Shown here piece by piece: positions 22,932-32,589 of a stretch of DNA of 64,000 bases. This stretch comes from Dromiciops gliroides (taxonomy: Eukaryota; Chordata; Mammalia; Microbiotheria; Microbiotheriidae): NCBI RefSeq assembly GCF_019393635.1, contig NC_057861.1, positions 459,042,330 to 459,106,329 of the forward strand, in the 5' to 3' direction. Numbering within the stretch: the stretch's first letter is position 1; each line of letters starts with the position of its first letter. A model generated the notes under the pieces. It did no database searches. It had not been told where the DNA came from and saw only the letters and a list, made by a program, of their open reading frames with translations. Made by a program: the position numbers and the translations under genes.

Positions 22932-23090
22932 GGGGGCGGCTAGATGGCACAGTGGATAGAGCACTGGCCCTGGAGTCAGGAGTACCTGAGTTCAAATCCA
23001 GCCTCAGACACTTAACACTTACTAGCTGTGTGACCCTGGGCAAGTCACTTAACTCCAATTGCCTTACTAAAAACAAACAAACAAAAAAAA
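22932..23090 (+). mobile_element. Short marsupial SINE, subfamily A, with target duplication
   Basis: Full plus copy with an AAAC-rich tail. GTGGTAGCAT is repeated exactly at 22922-22931 and 23091-23100. Confidence 0.97.
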
Positions 23091-23105
23091 GTGGTAGCAT
23101 GGCTA

Positions 23106-23470
23106 GTTTCTGGGTTGCTGGACTTGAAGTCAAGCTCACTTCTGACATTTATTATGTATAACCATGGGCAAGATGGGGCAACACGGTGGCACAATGGATA
23201 GAGTGAGGGCCTGGAGTCAGGAAGATCTAAGTTCACGCTGTGTGACTCTGGGCAAATCACTTAACTCTTATCTGTAAAATGAACTGGAGAAGGAAATGAC
23301 AAACCACTCCAGTATCTTTGCCAAGAAAACCTCCAATAGGGTCAAAGAACAACAGGACTCAACAACAACAACAACAAAATAGGCAAGTCATTTAATCTTT
23401 CTGAAACTTAGTTTCCTCCTCTGTACAATTTGAATAGCAGAACTCCATGGAGTTATATACAAAGGGGTGT
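23106..23470 (+). mobile_element. MIR-like SINE split by a Mar1-like SINE
   Basis: The left part ('tgctggacttgaagtcaag', 'tctgacatttattatgt') and the right part ('aagtcatttaatctttctgaaacttagtttcctcctctg') together form one old CORE-SINE. The insertion at 23175-23379 separates them, with GGGCAAG/AGGCAAG at the two joints. Confidence 0.75.
23175..23379 (+). mobile_element. Mar1-like SINE, internally shortened
   Basis: Head GGGGCAACACGGTGGCACAA, a shortened middle, then GTATCTTTGCCAAGAAAACC and an (AAC)n tail. Confidence 0.92.
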
Positions 23471-23761
23471 ATCAGTTATTATCTTAGTCTCTACAAGTAC
23501 ATAATTAGGTTGCCTAGTGAAAATCCTTAAAAATTAAAGGTTAGGCATAAACATTTGTCATGTGGAAAATATGGACCTTTTTTCAAAGCAATCCCATTTT
23601 CAGTCTATTGCTTTAGGTTTTTTTTTTGTATTTACTAGTTTGTGTATTATTAAAAGATGTCAATTATAATAAAGCACAACCACCTCCCAATCCACATTAA
23701 ACTAGTTTCTTTTTTGAACAAGTTGTATCAACATGAATGCTGCTTCTAGTTCTTTTAAGCA

Positions 23762-24450
23762 TAATTTTTTTCCTTTAATAAACATTTTTACTTAAAGTTT
23801 TGAGTTCCAAATTCTATCACTTCTTCCCTTCCCCCTTCCTATGACAGTAAGCAGATATAGGTTATACATGTGCAATTATGTAATACACTACAAGATTAGT
23901 AATTTTGTACAAGAAAATTCGAATAAAAGAAAAAATGAAAAAATAAAGTAAAAATAGCATGCTTCATTCAGTCTGTGTTGAATCAATATCAGTTCTTACT
24001 TTAGAGGTGGATAGTATGCTTAATCATTAGTCCTTTGGAATTGTCTTGGATCATTGTATTGCTGAGAATAGTTAAGTTATTCACAGTTCTTCATCAAACA
24101 ATATTGCTGTCACTGTGCACAACATTCTCATGGTTCTGCTCACTTCACTATACATCAGTTCATACATGTCTTTCCAGGCCTTTCTGAAATCATGCTGTTT
24201 GTCATTTCTTACGGCACAATAATATTCCATCACCATCATATACCACAGCTTGTTCAGTTATTCCCCAATTGATGGGCATTTCTTTGATGTCCAATTCTTA
24301 GCCACCACATAAAGGGTTCCTATAAATAAGTTTGTACAAATAGGCCTTTTTCTCTTTTTGGGGATGTCATCAAGATATAAACCTAGCAGTGGTATTGCTA
24401 GATCGAAGGGCATGTACAGTTTTATAGCCCTTGTGTCATAGTTCTAAATT
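23762..24450 (-). mobile_element. L1 3' end fragment (copy c)
   Basis: Same block order as the copies at 4891 and 6568: T-rich start, 'cacttcactatacatcag', CCAATTGATGGGCATTTCTT, 'ggatgtcatcaagatataaacctagcag', 'gaagggcatgtacagttttatagccc'. It is the last clear repeat before the RHOBTB3 promoter. Confidence 0.8.
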
Positions 24451-25120
24451 AAGCATAATTTTCAAGAACGCTCCAGTGTGTTTATTAAATAAGATGATGA
24501 CAGTAACACAGCTACAAAGATGACAAAATATTTTCAGTCCAAGCAAAAAAAAAAAAAAAGGAAAGGGGGAGGGTCGAGAAAATGATAGGGGCAAAACCGT
24601 TTGAATCCCAAGATCTAGGTCTCATGCTTCCTCTCTTTCCAAGAGCAGTCTATACCCAGAGGGAGCTGCTACCCTCCCCCTTTCTTCCTGCTGGTTTGGA
24701 TCCGACCTTTACAATTCACCAAACTTGCTGCAGGGCAGAGAGGCAGGCTGTGAGCTCTCTCTCGGACTTGTACATTTTCTCTTAATTGATTTTCCTGAGC
24801 GGCCGGAGAGGCCCAGCCCCCTCCTCTAGCCTACAGCGTGGCTTAGGCCTCGGAAAGGGGGAGGGGGTCCTTTCCAGGGAGGGGAGGGGGCTGCCCTGCC
24901 CCCTGCATTACGTGGACTCTGCAGAGTCGCCCCTCCGCGGTTGCACGTGTGGTGCGCTTGGGTTGGCGAGGATTTTTTTTCTTCCCTCCTTCCCAGGGCC
25001 GGGGGAGGAGGCGACCGCCTCTCTGCGAACTGGCCGCAGCCAGAGAGGAGGAGGTGATTAAATATGCTGATATTCACCTAGCTGAAGATTAACTCGGGAC
25101 GCGAGTGCCCGGGCTGTCAC

Positions 25121-25228
25121 ATGCGGCCGCCCATTTACATTCAGGGACCAGCCGCAGCAGAGGCAGAGGCAGAGGCAGCAGCAGCAGCAGCAACAGCCCT
25201 CAATAGAATGGTCCAAAGCTTTTCCTGA
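25121..25228 (+). other. Upstream ORF 1 in the RHOBTB3 leader, alanine-rich
   Basis: ATG at 25121, TGA at 25226-25228, 35 codons. It begins MRPPIYIQGP, continues with an Ala/Glu stretch ending in six alanines encoded by GCA repeats, and ends in TALNRMVQSFS. It lies upstream of the main start only if transcription begins before 25121, which is not known. Confidence 0.55.
25141..25197. repeat. CAG/GGCAGA triplet-type tandem repeat in the leader
   Basis: (GGCAGA)-like units followed by five consecutive GCA units; the run is inside upstream ORF 1. Confidence 0.9.
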
Positions 25229-25304
25229 TTGGTCTGGAAGCCCACGGGAAAGCCCTGCGTTTGCCGCAACGATAGTAGAGGAAGGAGCATTTGGGTGGAA
25301 ACAG

Positions 25305-25331
25305 ATGGAAATAAGAAAATCCACGGGGTAA
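25305..25331 (+). other. Upstream ORF 2 in the RHOBTB3 leader
   Basis: ATG at 25305 with a stop after eight codons (MEIRKSTG). Its ATG has AG before it and G at +4 (CAGATGG), a fair initiation context. Confidence 0.55.
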
Positions 25332-25349
25332 ACAAAACGAAGATTTATC

Positions 25350-25406
25350 ATGAGAGTGCTCGGGGAGTTGCTCTTTTCTCATTCGCTGCCTTGTCTTTGG
25401 ATTTAA
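25350..25406 (+). other. Upstream ORF 3, ending next to the main start
   Basis: ATG at 25350, TAA at 25404-25406, 18 codons (MRVLGELLFSHSLPCLWI). The stop ends four bases before the A of the predicted RHOBTB3 start codon, a spacing that would favour or hamper re-initiation. Confidence 0.6.
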
Positions 25407-25410
25407 GATC

Positions 25411-25412
25411 AT
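25411..25412 (+). CDS. RHOBTB3: RHOBTB3 exon 1 coding end (first two bases of the start codon)
   Basis: The first in-frame base triplet of exon 2 is preceded by AG|G, not ATG, whereas RHOBTB3 begins MSIHIV. The nearest donor upstream that supplies the missing AT is GATCAT|GTATGT at 25411-25413, giving the joined start codon AT|G with A at -3. The intron is 25413-25649 (237 nt), GT..AG, with a long pyrimidine tract before CATAG. Exon 1 is otherwise untranslated leader. If this intron is not removed, the ATG at 25411 opens only a frame of about two dozen codons. The alternative is a start inside the intron at 25504, described as a finding. Confidence 0.7.
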
Positions 25413-25649
25413 GTATGTATCCAGTTTGGGCCTCTTTTCTTTCTTTCTTTCTTTTTTTTGGTTGAGTAATTTCAAATAGCAGGACTCGATAGATTTTTTT
25501 TTCTTGCATTCTTATTTGAAAGCAGCTTATTTTCGTCTTTGCCTCCTTCCTAGCTTTCCTTCACTTCCTGTTCTGATAAAAGTGGAAAATCGGTCTCAAA
25601 AATGTTTCTTCTCCCCCCTCCCCCTTTTCTTTCTTTCCCTCTTTCATAG
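25413..25649 (+). other. RHOBTB3: RHOBTB3 intron 1
   Basis: 237 nt, GTATGT donor, CATAG acceptor after about 40 mostly pyrimidine bases. It interrupts the start codon between T and G. Confidence 0.7.
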
Positions 25650-25878
25650 GTCCATTCACATTGTTGCATTAGGAAATGAAGGAGATGGATTTCCCGAGGA
25701 CAATCGTCAGTCAGGTCTGATCTGGACTTATCTAGGGAGAAGTGCTCTCGTTTCAGAGACAGAAAGCAGCTTGTTGCTGAACTCTGATGCCAGCTCGATC
25801 GCATATCCTGTATTTACTGAATATCAAGCCTGTGTGTTTGGAAATGTCAGACTGGTGGTACATGATTGTCCCGTCTGG
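25650..25878 (+). CDS. RHOBTB3: RHOBTB3 exon 2: N-terminus of the Rho-like domain
   Basis: The exon completes the start codon with its first base and encodes residues 2-77, from SIHIVALGNE to VVHDCPVW, ending in a TGG codon before the donor GTAAGA. RHOBTB3 is an atypical Rho-family protein of the Golgi. It is reported to bind and hydrolyse ATP, to interact with Rab9 in endosome-to-Golgi transport and to act with cullin-3 through its BTB domains. In agreement with the atypical nucleotide chemistry, no GxxxxGK[ST] P-loop is seen in this first part of the domain. Blocks shared with the human protein as I remember it are ALGNEGD, TYLGRS, SSLLLN, PVFTEYQA, FGNV and VVHDCPVW. The exon has no introns or stops in frame and joins exon 3 in phase 0. 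Intron 2 (25879-31451) is 5.6 kb. Confidence 0.95.
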
Positions 25879-28254
25879 GTAAGAGAAAGCAGCAGCTCTA
25901 GAAGCAGTGGGGTTCTTCTCCCCCCCCTCCCCGCCTTTTTAACTCAAGCCACTTTAGGAATTTTAGGCACCATTAATTTTTATCCCTCTTTGGCCATTTG
26001 CTTCATCAGAGGGGGGAAAAACTAGTCAGCTAAAATTCTGGTGTCGAGCAGTTATTCCAACAAATACTTCACAGATACTATTAAATCCTTTGCTACAAAG
26101 ACAGCTGAGTGTGGAACACAGCAAATGACAGGGTCACATTGTTGCACCCAGAGAGAGCAATGTTTTTTCCCAGTTACCTAACGTGTCATAATGTAGTAAT
26201 GACATTCTAAAAATAAAACCGTCTGAAAGCTGATAGGCAAAACTCTTTTTTTAAATGAGCCAGTTTAGAAAGAGGATTAAGTTTAATTTTTTTTAATTGT
26301 AGCTGAAAAATTATTTTTAAATGTCTATTTCTGACATACGGTTAAAGCTTACAGAATCAGGTTATGTGATGATAAAAGTGTTCTCATTTTTTTAAGGAAA
26401 GTAATTCCTATTGGTTACCTTTTGTGATTTTATAGTGATTTAAGGCCTTGTAATAAGAGTGTATAGGATGATGATTTTAAAATGAATACAACACATTTTC
26501 CTGTAATAGGAATAAATAAGTTGCAAAAGCATGAATCAGTTTCCAACATTGTTGCTATGAGGTTACTTAAAAGGTATAGTGAATTTCACCGGCATACCTA
26601 CATTTTTCCTGAGCATCTCAGAGCTCTAGCTTTTGAAATTGTTAATTTGTCTTTATTTGGGATAGCACTTAATCTGATCCTTTAATAACATAGACAATAA
26701 TACTAGATTTAGGTTCTTAAAAGTTCAGTGTCAGGATTGCGGGCTTTTAAAAAAACTTAGTATAAAAAGAAATTATCAGTCATTTAAATAAATGTTGCAT
26801 TGTAGGTAGATAGTAATTTAATTTGAAAGAAATTAAATTATTACAGATATTAATTTCAAATTAAAGGAAAAGGATTAGGTTCTGAAATAAAATCTCAAAT
26901 ATCTCAGTTCAAGACTGATAATCCATCTTTGATGATGATGATTATAAAATTTGTGAAGTGCTTATCTGTATCTATTTCTCTGCCAGGGAGGAATATGCCA
27001 ACTAATTAAATAAGCTACTTCTTTCCTTTTAGCAGACTTGCCTTATTGAATCTTAAAGTCAATAGCAGATTATTGACTTGTTAAACAGTGTTAGTAAAGA
27101 CATTCAAACAACTGAACAAACTGAGCAAATAAAGTATTTTTGAGGAAAGGAAAGCACAATTTGAAGTAGTAATTGTGTCCTTGCTTTTTCTTTGACCCTT
27201 CAATGTTTTCCCATTTGTTTTATTTTATATTACTTAAAAACAATACTTAATTATTAGCTGCAGTAACTGGAATCTTCCCAGGTAGGTTAAAAGTTTTCAT
27301 TTTGTCTATAAGAGGAAAAGAAATCCCTTCTTAAAAATTTTTAAAAGTTTTGCCATGTGCAAAAGTTATACCTGGAAATTTTTATGGTTCATCATTTTAG
27401 TTCATTTTAGCTTAGTTATTGGCTGGTCCTGGATTTGTTACCCGTTTATAATTTTTTAGGTCACAATGGCCTATTCTAGCTGAATAACAGAATTGTTTAG
27501 TATGTTTTTCTTCCAAGTACATTATGTACTAATGCCCTTCATAGACATTAACATCAATTATGTTCCACAGTTGTCATTTGATGGATACTGAATCCACTTG
27601 TAGGGAATACCAAGAAAGTGTACTTTAACATTGCCCATTTCTTACAATGGCTAGTCTTTATTATTTTTTAAATTATTTATGAAAATGGCTGGCATTTGGA
27701 AAGTACTTGCCAAGCACTTTATATTCATTATGGTATCTGAACTTATGCTGTGAGGTAGGGTACAATTTTATGAGGTAGGTATATTTTAAGGTCTTGATGC
27801 TCTAGCAATTTTCAATTTATCTTTTTAAATAAATATGATATTTCTAAATAAATGTAACTGAGCATATTAAATGCTAATTGTTTTTCAAGTTTTTTTTTTA
27901 AACCAAAGCCAGGTTTATATTATGCAGCTTTAAACAGGGCATACCACATGGATAATAATCTTTTTCTAAAGCAGAGAAATTTTTAATGTCTTAAGATTCA
28001 TACACGTTCACACATGTTTTTAAAAGGATCCCGTGAAAAGTATTTCTTTAAGGGTATATGACTTATAAACAGTATAATAATTGTACTGAGGCATCAGGGT
28101 GCATTGACTTGTTTGGGATTGGGTAGGCCTTAGCTGGAAGTTAGTTATGAGATGTCTGGAAAAGTACAAGACAATTTTCTGTATTGTGTGCTGCCAATCT
28201 AATGCTTCCATAGAAGCAGCAGGCGCTTTGTAGAGAAGCATGTAATATGAAAGA
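25879..28254. other. Intron 2 of RHOBTB3, first part: no repeats of note
   Basis: About 2.4 kb of AT-rich, mostly unique-looking sequence. A faint MIR-like stretch occurs at 27670-27790 (minus). No young SINE is present. Confidence 0.55.
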
Positions 28255-28540
28255 AAGAATATTGTACTAGGAGACTGAAGACCTATTACATGTACATCTC
28301 TTCCTGGGGAAGTCAGTTAAACTCTGTAGGCCTCAGTTTCCTCATTCGTGAAATGAAGTTATTGTACTATATGATCTTTAAGGTCCCTTGTAGCTCACAG
28401 TACTATGGTTTTAATTCTGGATTATGTCATTTACTATCCATGTCACCTTGCCCAAGTCACTTTTAACTTTTCTGGGCCTTGGTTTACCCACCTGTAGGTT
28501 AAAGGGATTGGACTATGTGTTCTCTAAAGTCTAGTCCTAC
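28255..28540 (+). mobile_element. Two adjacent MIR-like SINEs
   Basis: Each has the core in order: 'tcagtttcctcattcgtgaaatg' with 'gatctttaaggtccc' at 28255-28415, and 'acttttctgggccttgg', 'cacctgtaggttaaagggattggac' at 28418-28540. Both are old. Confidence 0.75.
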
Positions 28541-29305
28541 TTTAATTACTGCATCCCATAATGATTTCTCTGACTCCATATGTACAGTATTCTGACATCG
28601 CTATTGTAAAGGCAAAGGAATAGCATTTTAAGTTTCACATGAGATAAAATGAGGAGGGATAAAATTAATACTACAGAGGGCACTAGTTTTATACCTGGCA
28701 TATTAGTAATTATGTAACTGATACATTGATTGAAATAATTTGAGTATTTGTATCTACTCTCATTTTTCATTCACTGTTTTCAAAGACAGTAATTTTTTAA
28801 AAATTAGGTAAATTATGGCTCCTTGAACTGTGTTTTATTTACAACACACCACTAGGAAATAGAATAGTTCTGATAAAAAGTGGTAAATCTAGATCTCCAA
28901 ACTCTTTCTGAGCCTGTGATCACATAATGCTATAGAGAATTCCTTGGGAGTGTTAGTGTACAAAAGAGTAGGAATAGTGGATTCTTCCCTTTAAGGGAAA
29001 AACAACCAGTTTTCTCCCTATTTTTGAATAATATGGTGCCCACAGAATTGGAATGGGCAAATTAGGCTGCTAATTGACATGATATTACACTTTGATAGAG
29101 CACTTCCTACAGATCACTAGCTTATCTGAAACCTCATGTTAGATATAATTCATTGTTTCATAAATTAATTTTTTCATATATATACTTTCTCCTTTGCCCC
29201 CTGTTTTTTCACATTGTACTTGTATTTTAAAATTTGAGACCAATTTCTTTATTAACAAAAATATGGAAAATGAAGAAGTGATGCACTAGGTATAGGAGGG
29301 TCCCG
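28541..29305. other. Intron 2, no recognised feature
   Basis: About 760 AT-rich bases; nothing identified. Confidence 0.45.
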
Positions 29306-29318
29306 ATTAGTGCAAATA

Positions 29319-29471
29319 CATATATAAATTATATTGAATTGCTTGAGTTCTTAAGGGGAGTTGGGAGGGGAGAGGAAGAAAATTTGGAACGCAAATTTTC
29401 AAAAATCGATGTTAAAATTTGTTTTTACATATAACTGGGTAAATTTTTTTACGAAAAAAGAAAAAATACCA
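29319..29471 (+). mobile_element. 5'-truncated L1 insertion with target duplication
   Basis: The body contains a marsupial L1 3' end ('gaaaatttggaacgcaa', 'gttaaaatttgtttttacatataactgggtaa') and ends in an A-rich tail. ATTAGTGCAAATA occurs at 29306-29318 and 29472-29484, an exact 13-bp target duplication. This is the only young insertion in intron 2. Confidence 0.85.
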
Positions 29472-29484
29472 ATTAGTGCAAATA

Positions 29485-30736
29485 AAGAATCCTATTATTA
29501 TTATTATTCAAATTCCCACTGCATATTAACTTTGGATTTCAACCAGTGACCATATTCTACATAATAATAACTTTGAATAGTGTAAATTTGAAATAGAACA
29601 GATTGCCTCATTATTTGCACTAATTGAGACCTAGTGGTATGTTTCTCTCCATTTTATATATTTATTTAACATTTGTATAGCTTTTCCATTCTATTCCTTT
29701 GACTTTGTCTATCCAGTATGATATTCATGTCTATATATGCACAAAATTAGAACGGAAGCAATTAGAAGGGATTTTGAGCAGGGATTAGGCAGATTATGCT
29801 GGGAAACTTTCCCAACTCCCTCCTGCCCTTTGCCCAACTCTTTGCTGCTCTTCCTCCTCCCTTCCTCATCAAACTCTTTGACTTTTCATGTTTTCCTTCA
29901 ATAGTTCTCCCATCCTTGGGCCCCTCTAACTTCATCAGATAGCTGCATCTCACTTTGCAAATTTGTTCTCATTTCTGAAAAGCATTCTGGATTCCTCAGG
30001 CTTCTGAGGGTTCTCTTCGTACTTAGGTAGAGGGAACACGACATCATATCCTGTACTTTGGCAGTCCATGAGTTGAAGGAGCACGAAGTACACAAACAGA
30101 GCTGGCAGTTTTGAGAACATTTCTGCAAACATTGCTAAGTAAGAAACCTCACCAGCTTTCTGCCACAGGAAAAAGAGGCCCGTAGCATTGCCCTGGATTG
30201 ATGGACGCAAGACACTAATACTTCTGTTCTCTACTCACATTTCAAAGCACAGATTTCCATAACGCAATAATTTTAGACTGATCTTCCAAATTCATCCTCT
30301 TCTTGAGCTACTCTGCCACTTAGAAAAATATACAAAAGGCTCCATAAATGAAAACAAGTAAGTCTTTTATAGCACAGTTAAAAAGAAAGTGAAATTATTG
30401 GAATAAAAAGTTTGGCATGGGTACGGTGGACCACAACACTTTAGTGTTTAAGATTGTACTTTCTACATAATGGTATTCATACATAAAATTTTAAGTGTTT
30501 GTACATTTTATATTATCTTTGACAAAATGCCAAAAGGAAAGGAATTTTGAAGGAATTGGAATTACCAAAATGGCAGTGATTTTTTTCATAATTTTCCATA
30601 ATTTCTAAGTCTGATCTTTAATGCGTGCATGTATACTCATAATTATACATATTCATATATAGGTATATTTTGTATGTGTTTACATATTCATGTGCATATT
30701 ATGTATCAGTTTTGCATGTTCATATCTCTATCATCC
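29485..30736. other. Intron 2, no recognised feature
   Basis: About 1.25 kb. An 86-codon minus-strand open frame (29950-30210) with one hydrophobic stretch lies here, but it lacks an ATG start and I cannot match it. Confidence 0.4.

Positions 30737-30818
<82 letters not shown>
30737..30818. repeat. (CTAT)n tetranucleotide microsatellite
   Basis: About 20 perfect units, likely length-variable. Confidence 0.98.
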
Positions 30819-31451
30819 ACTACTTATAGTCCCTAAAGATTTGAGAACTAGGGAAGGGACTTATTTGGCATTTATCATTCATGTAGTCTGTTCATGAATT
30901 AGAAATAACATAAATTACAAATTAATTTTTACTAATGATTTAAAGAAAAAAAATTTTTTTTGTTCCAGACCTATATTTTCATCTGAATTGGGAGCACTTG
31001 ATGAAAAAACTACAAAGTACATAGTAAAATGACCGTACAAAAACATGCAAAAACAAAAATCCCAAGTAGATGACTAAAAGAGTTGCATAAAAAGCCCTCA
31101 GCTTTCCCATATTTACTATGGTGCTGCTGTGTCTGCTCCTATAGGTTTCTGCAATCATTCAGTAATTACAAAGACAAAACATATTTATGTGCTTATTTTA
31201 AAATACAAATGCCAAGCATTTAGTTTTCTGTCCTTGTGCTGCTAGGCACTCTGTGGATCTACTATCCCTATTACCACACAGTGTTCTAGGCAAGGAAATA
31301 GTCTTATATAGTGCTTATTTAAAGAATTTTATTATCTTTCTCCATATGCCAAAATAAATAAAATAAGAGTTAAAATTAGCCCATCACATAATTTATAATC
31401 TACTTTGTGATTGTTTTAAGTAAAAGGATTGCTCTTTGCATTTTGGTTTAG
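30819..31451. other. Intron 2 end, no recognised feature
   Basis: About 630 bases up to the exon 3 acceptor; no repeat or gene recognised. Confidence 0.45.
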
Positions 31452-31644
31452 GGCATTTTCGACAGTGATTGGTATACCTCTCGAAATCTTATTGTTGGGG
31501 CCGACATCATTGTAATAAAATACTCTGTAAATGACAAGCCTTCATTTCAAGAAGTAAAGGATAGTTATATTCCAGTGATAAAAAGAACATTAAACCATTG
31601 TTCAGTCCCCGTAATAATATCTGCTATTGGTATCAGGCAAAATG
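31452..31644 (+). CDS. RHOBTB3: RHOBTB3 exon 3: middle of the Rho-like domain
   Basis: 193 nt encode residues 78-141 plus the first base of a Glu codon. The acceptor is TTTAG|GGC and the donor AATG|GTAAGT. Readable blocks are FDSDWYTSRNLI, GADIIVIKYSVND, EVKDSYIPVIKR and VPVIISAIG, the strands and helices around where a normal Rho protein has its DxxG and NKxD or TKxD motifs; neither consensus is present, in agreement with the atypical nucleotide binding reported for RHOBTB3. As I recall, human RHOBTB3 starts this exon with Asp rather than Gly and has RALNSVPVI where this sequence has RTLNHCSVPVI, two residues longer in that loop. Intron 3 runs from 31645 to 37404 (5.8 kb), phase 1. Confidence 0.95.
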
Positions 31645-31804
31645 GTAAGTGTTTTATTTTTTCATTGTAATTAGATGTAAAGTACCATATTCCTCTGAAA
31701 TAGATTCTTATTTTAATATCAAAATGAAGTTTTTAAATATATGAAATAACTGTGGTTCCAATAATGGCTGTTATGAATTTTCTACCATTAAGTGATACTT
31801 TCAC

Positions 31805-31985
31805 TGTGATATCAGAATAGATTTGAGTTAAAATACCTGATTCCAAGTTCAGACAGTTATTAATTGTATGATCTTTTGCAAGTCACTTTACCTTTATGAG
31901 CCTCAAATTTTCTCATCTGTAAAATGGGAATAAGAATCCTTATACTTCCTATCTTATAGGGTTGGTATTAGGATCAAATTAGGAA
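31805..31985 (+). mobile_element. MIR-like SINE
   Basis: 'aatacctgattccaagttcaga', 'gcaagtcactttaccttta', TTTTCTCATCTGTAAAATGG and 'cttatagggttggtattagg' follow the MIR order. Confidence 0.8.
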
Positions 31986-32380
31986 TGTAGAGAATTCAGA
32001 ATCACGAAGATGAATTATTTAGGAATAGGAACCCCTGAAAAAGGTTTTTAAGAAATTGGATTTTTGGATATGTAGTTCCATTTGCAAGTCACCCTGAGGA
32101 CAATGGAAGAAATATATGTACAACAAAGCAGTATAAAGTGTGTCATCATAGGGGCAAATGACATAAGAGGTGGGTTAGGAATGTATTTGAAGCAAGGAGT
32201 AACTGGTGGACAACTTGGGTGCTTCAAAGGTATCCATGCAATGTCAGGAAATCTAGGATCCCATAGCATGTTGGGTGTATATCATGTGGAAAATTTAGGG
32301 GAGGACATGAAGAAGAAGAATATAAGAAGAGGTGGATCTCAAATCCACTGACATCAGAAAACCTAAAGAAAAGATAGTTA
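31986..32380. other. Intron 3, no recognised feature
   Basis: About 395 bases; overlapping open frames but no recognisable product. Confidence 0.4.
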
Positions 32381-32527
32381 GGGGCAGGTAGGTGGCACAG
32401 TGGATAGAGCACTGGCCCTGGAGTCAGGAGGACCTGAGTTCAAATCCTGCCTCAGACACTTAACACTTACTAGCAGTGTGACCCTAGGCAAGTCAACCCC
32501 ATTTGCCTCACTAAAAAAAACAAAAAC
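32381..32527 (+). mobile_element. Short marsupial SINE, subfamily A, with target duplication
   Basis: Full plus copy. AAAGAAAAGATAGTTA is repeated exactly at 32365-32380 and 32528-32543, the longest clean target duplication here, so this is a young copy. It is the first young SINE after a 9-kb gap. Confidence 0.97.
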
Positions 32528-32589
32528 AAAGAAAAGATAGTTAAAGGAGCTATTATGAAAGACCTGTTTTAGACAATCATATTATGGTA

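Larger units (their letters stand above)
24799..25290 (+). promoter_or_regulatory. RHOBTB3: CpG-rich block, presumed RHOBTB3 promoter and start of exon 1
   Basis: About 27 CpG dinucleotides occur in some 490 bases, while the rest of the window is strongly CpG-poor. The block contains a GCGGCCGC octamer at 25123-25130, a CACGTG E-box core near 24944 and an ATTGG (inverted CCAAT) at about 25227. It lies immediately upstream of the first RHOBTB3 coding exon, so a CpG-island promoter is the natural reading. No TATA box stands out, and the transcription start cannot be placed from sequence alone. Confidence 0.75.

Noticed and set aside
29950-30210. 86-codon minus-strand frame with a hydrophobic stretch in intron 2
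   Set aside because: It starts at TTG rather than ATG, has no splice context I could confirm, and matches no protein I know.
30737-30818. CRISPR-like regular repeat
   Set aside because: It is a plain tetranucleotide microsatellite in an animal genome.
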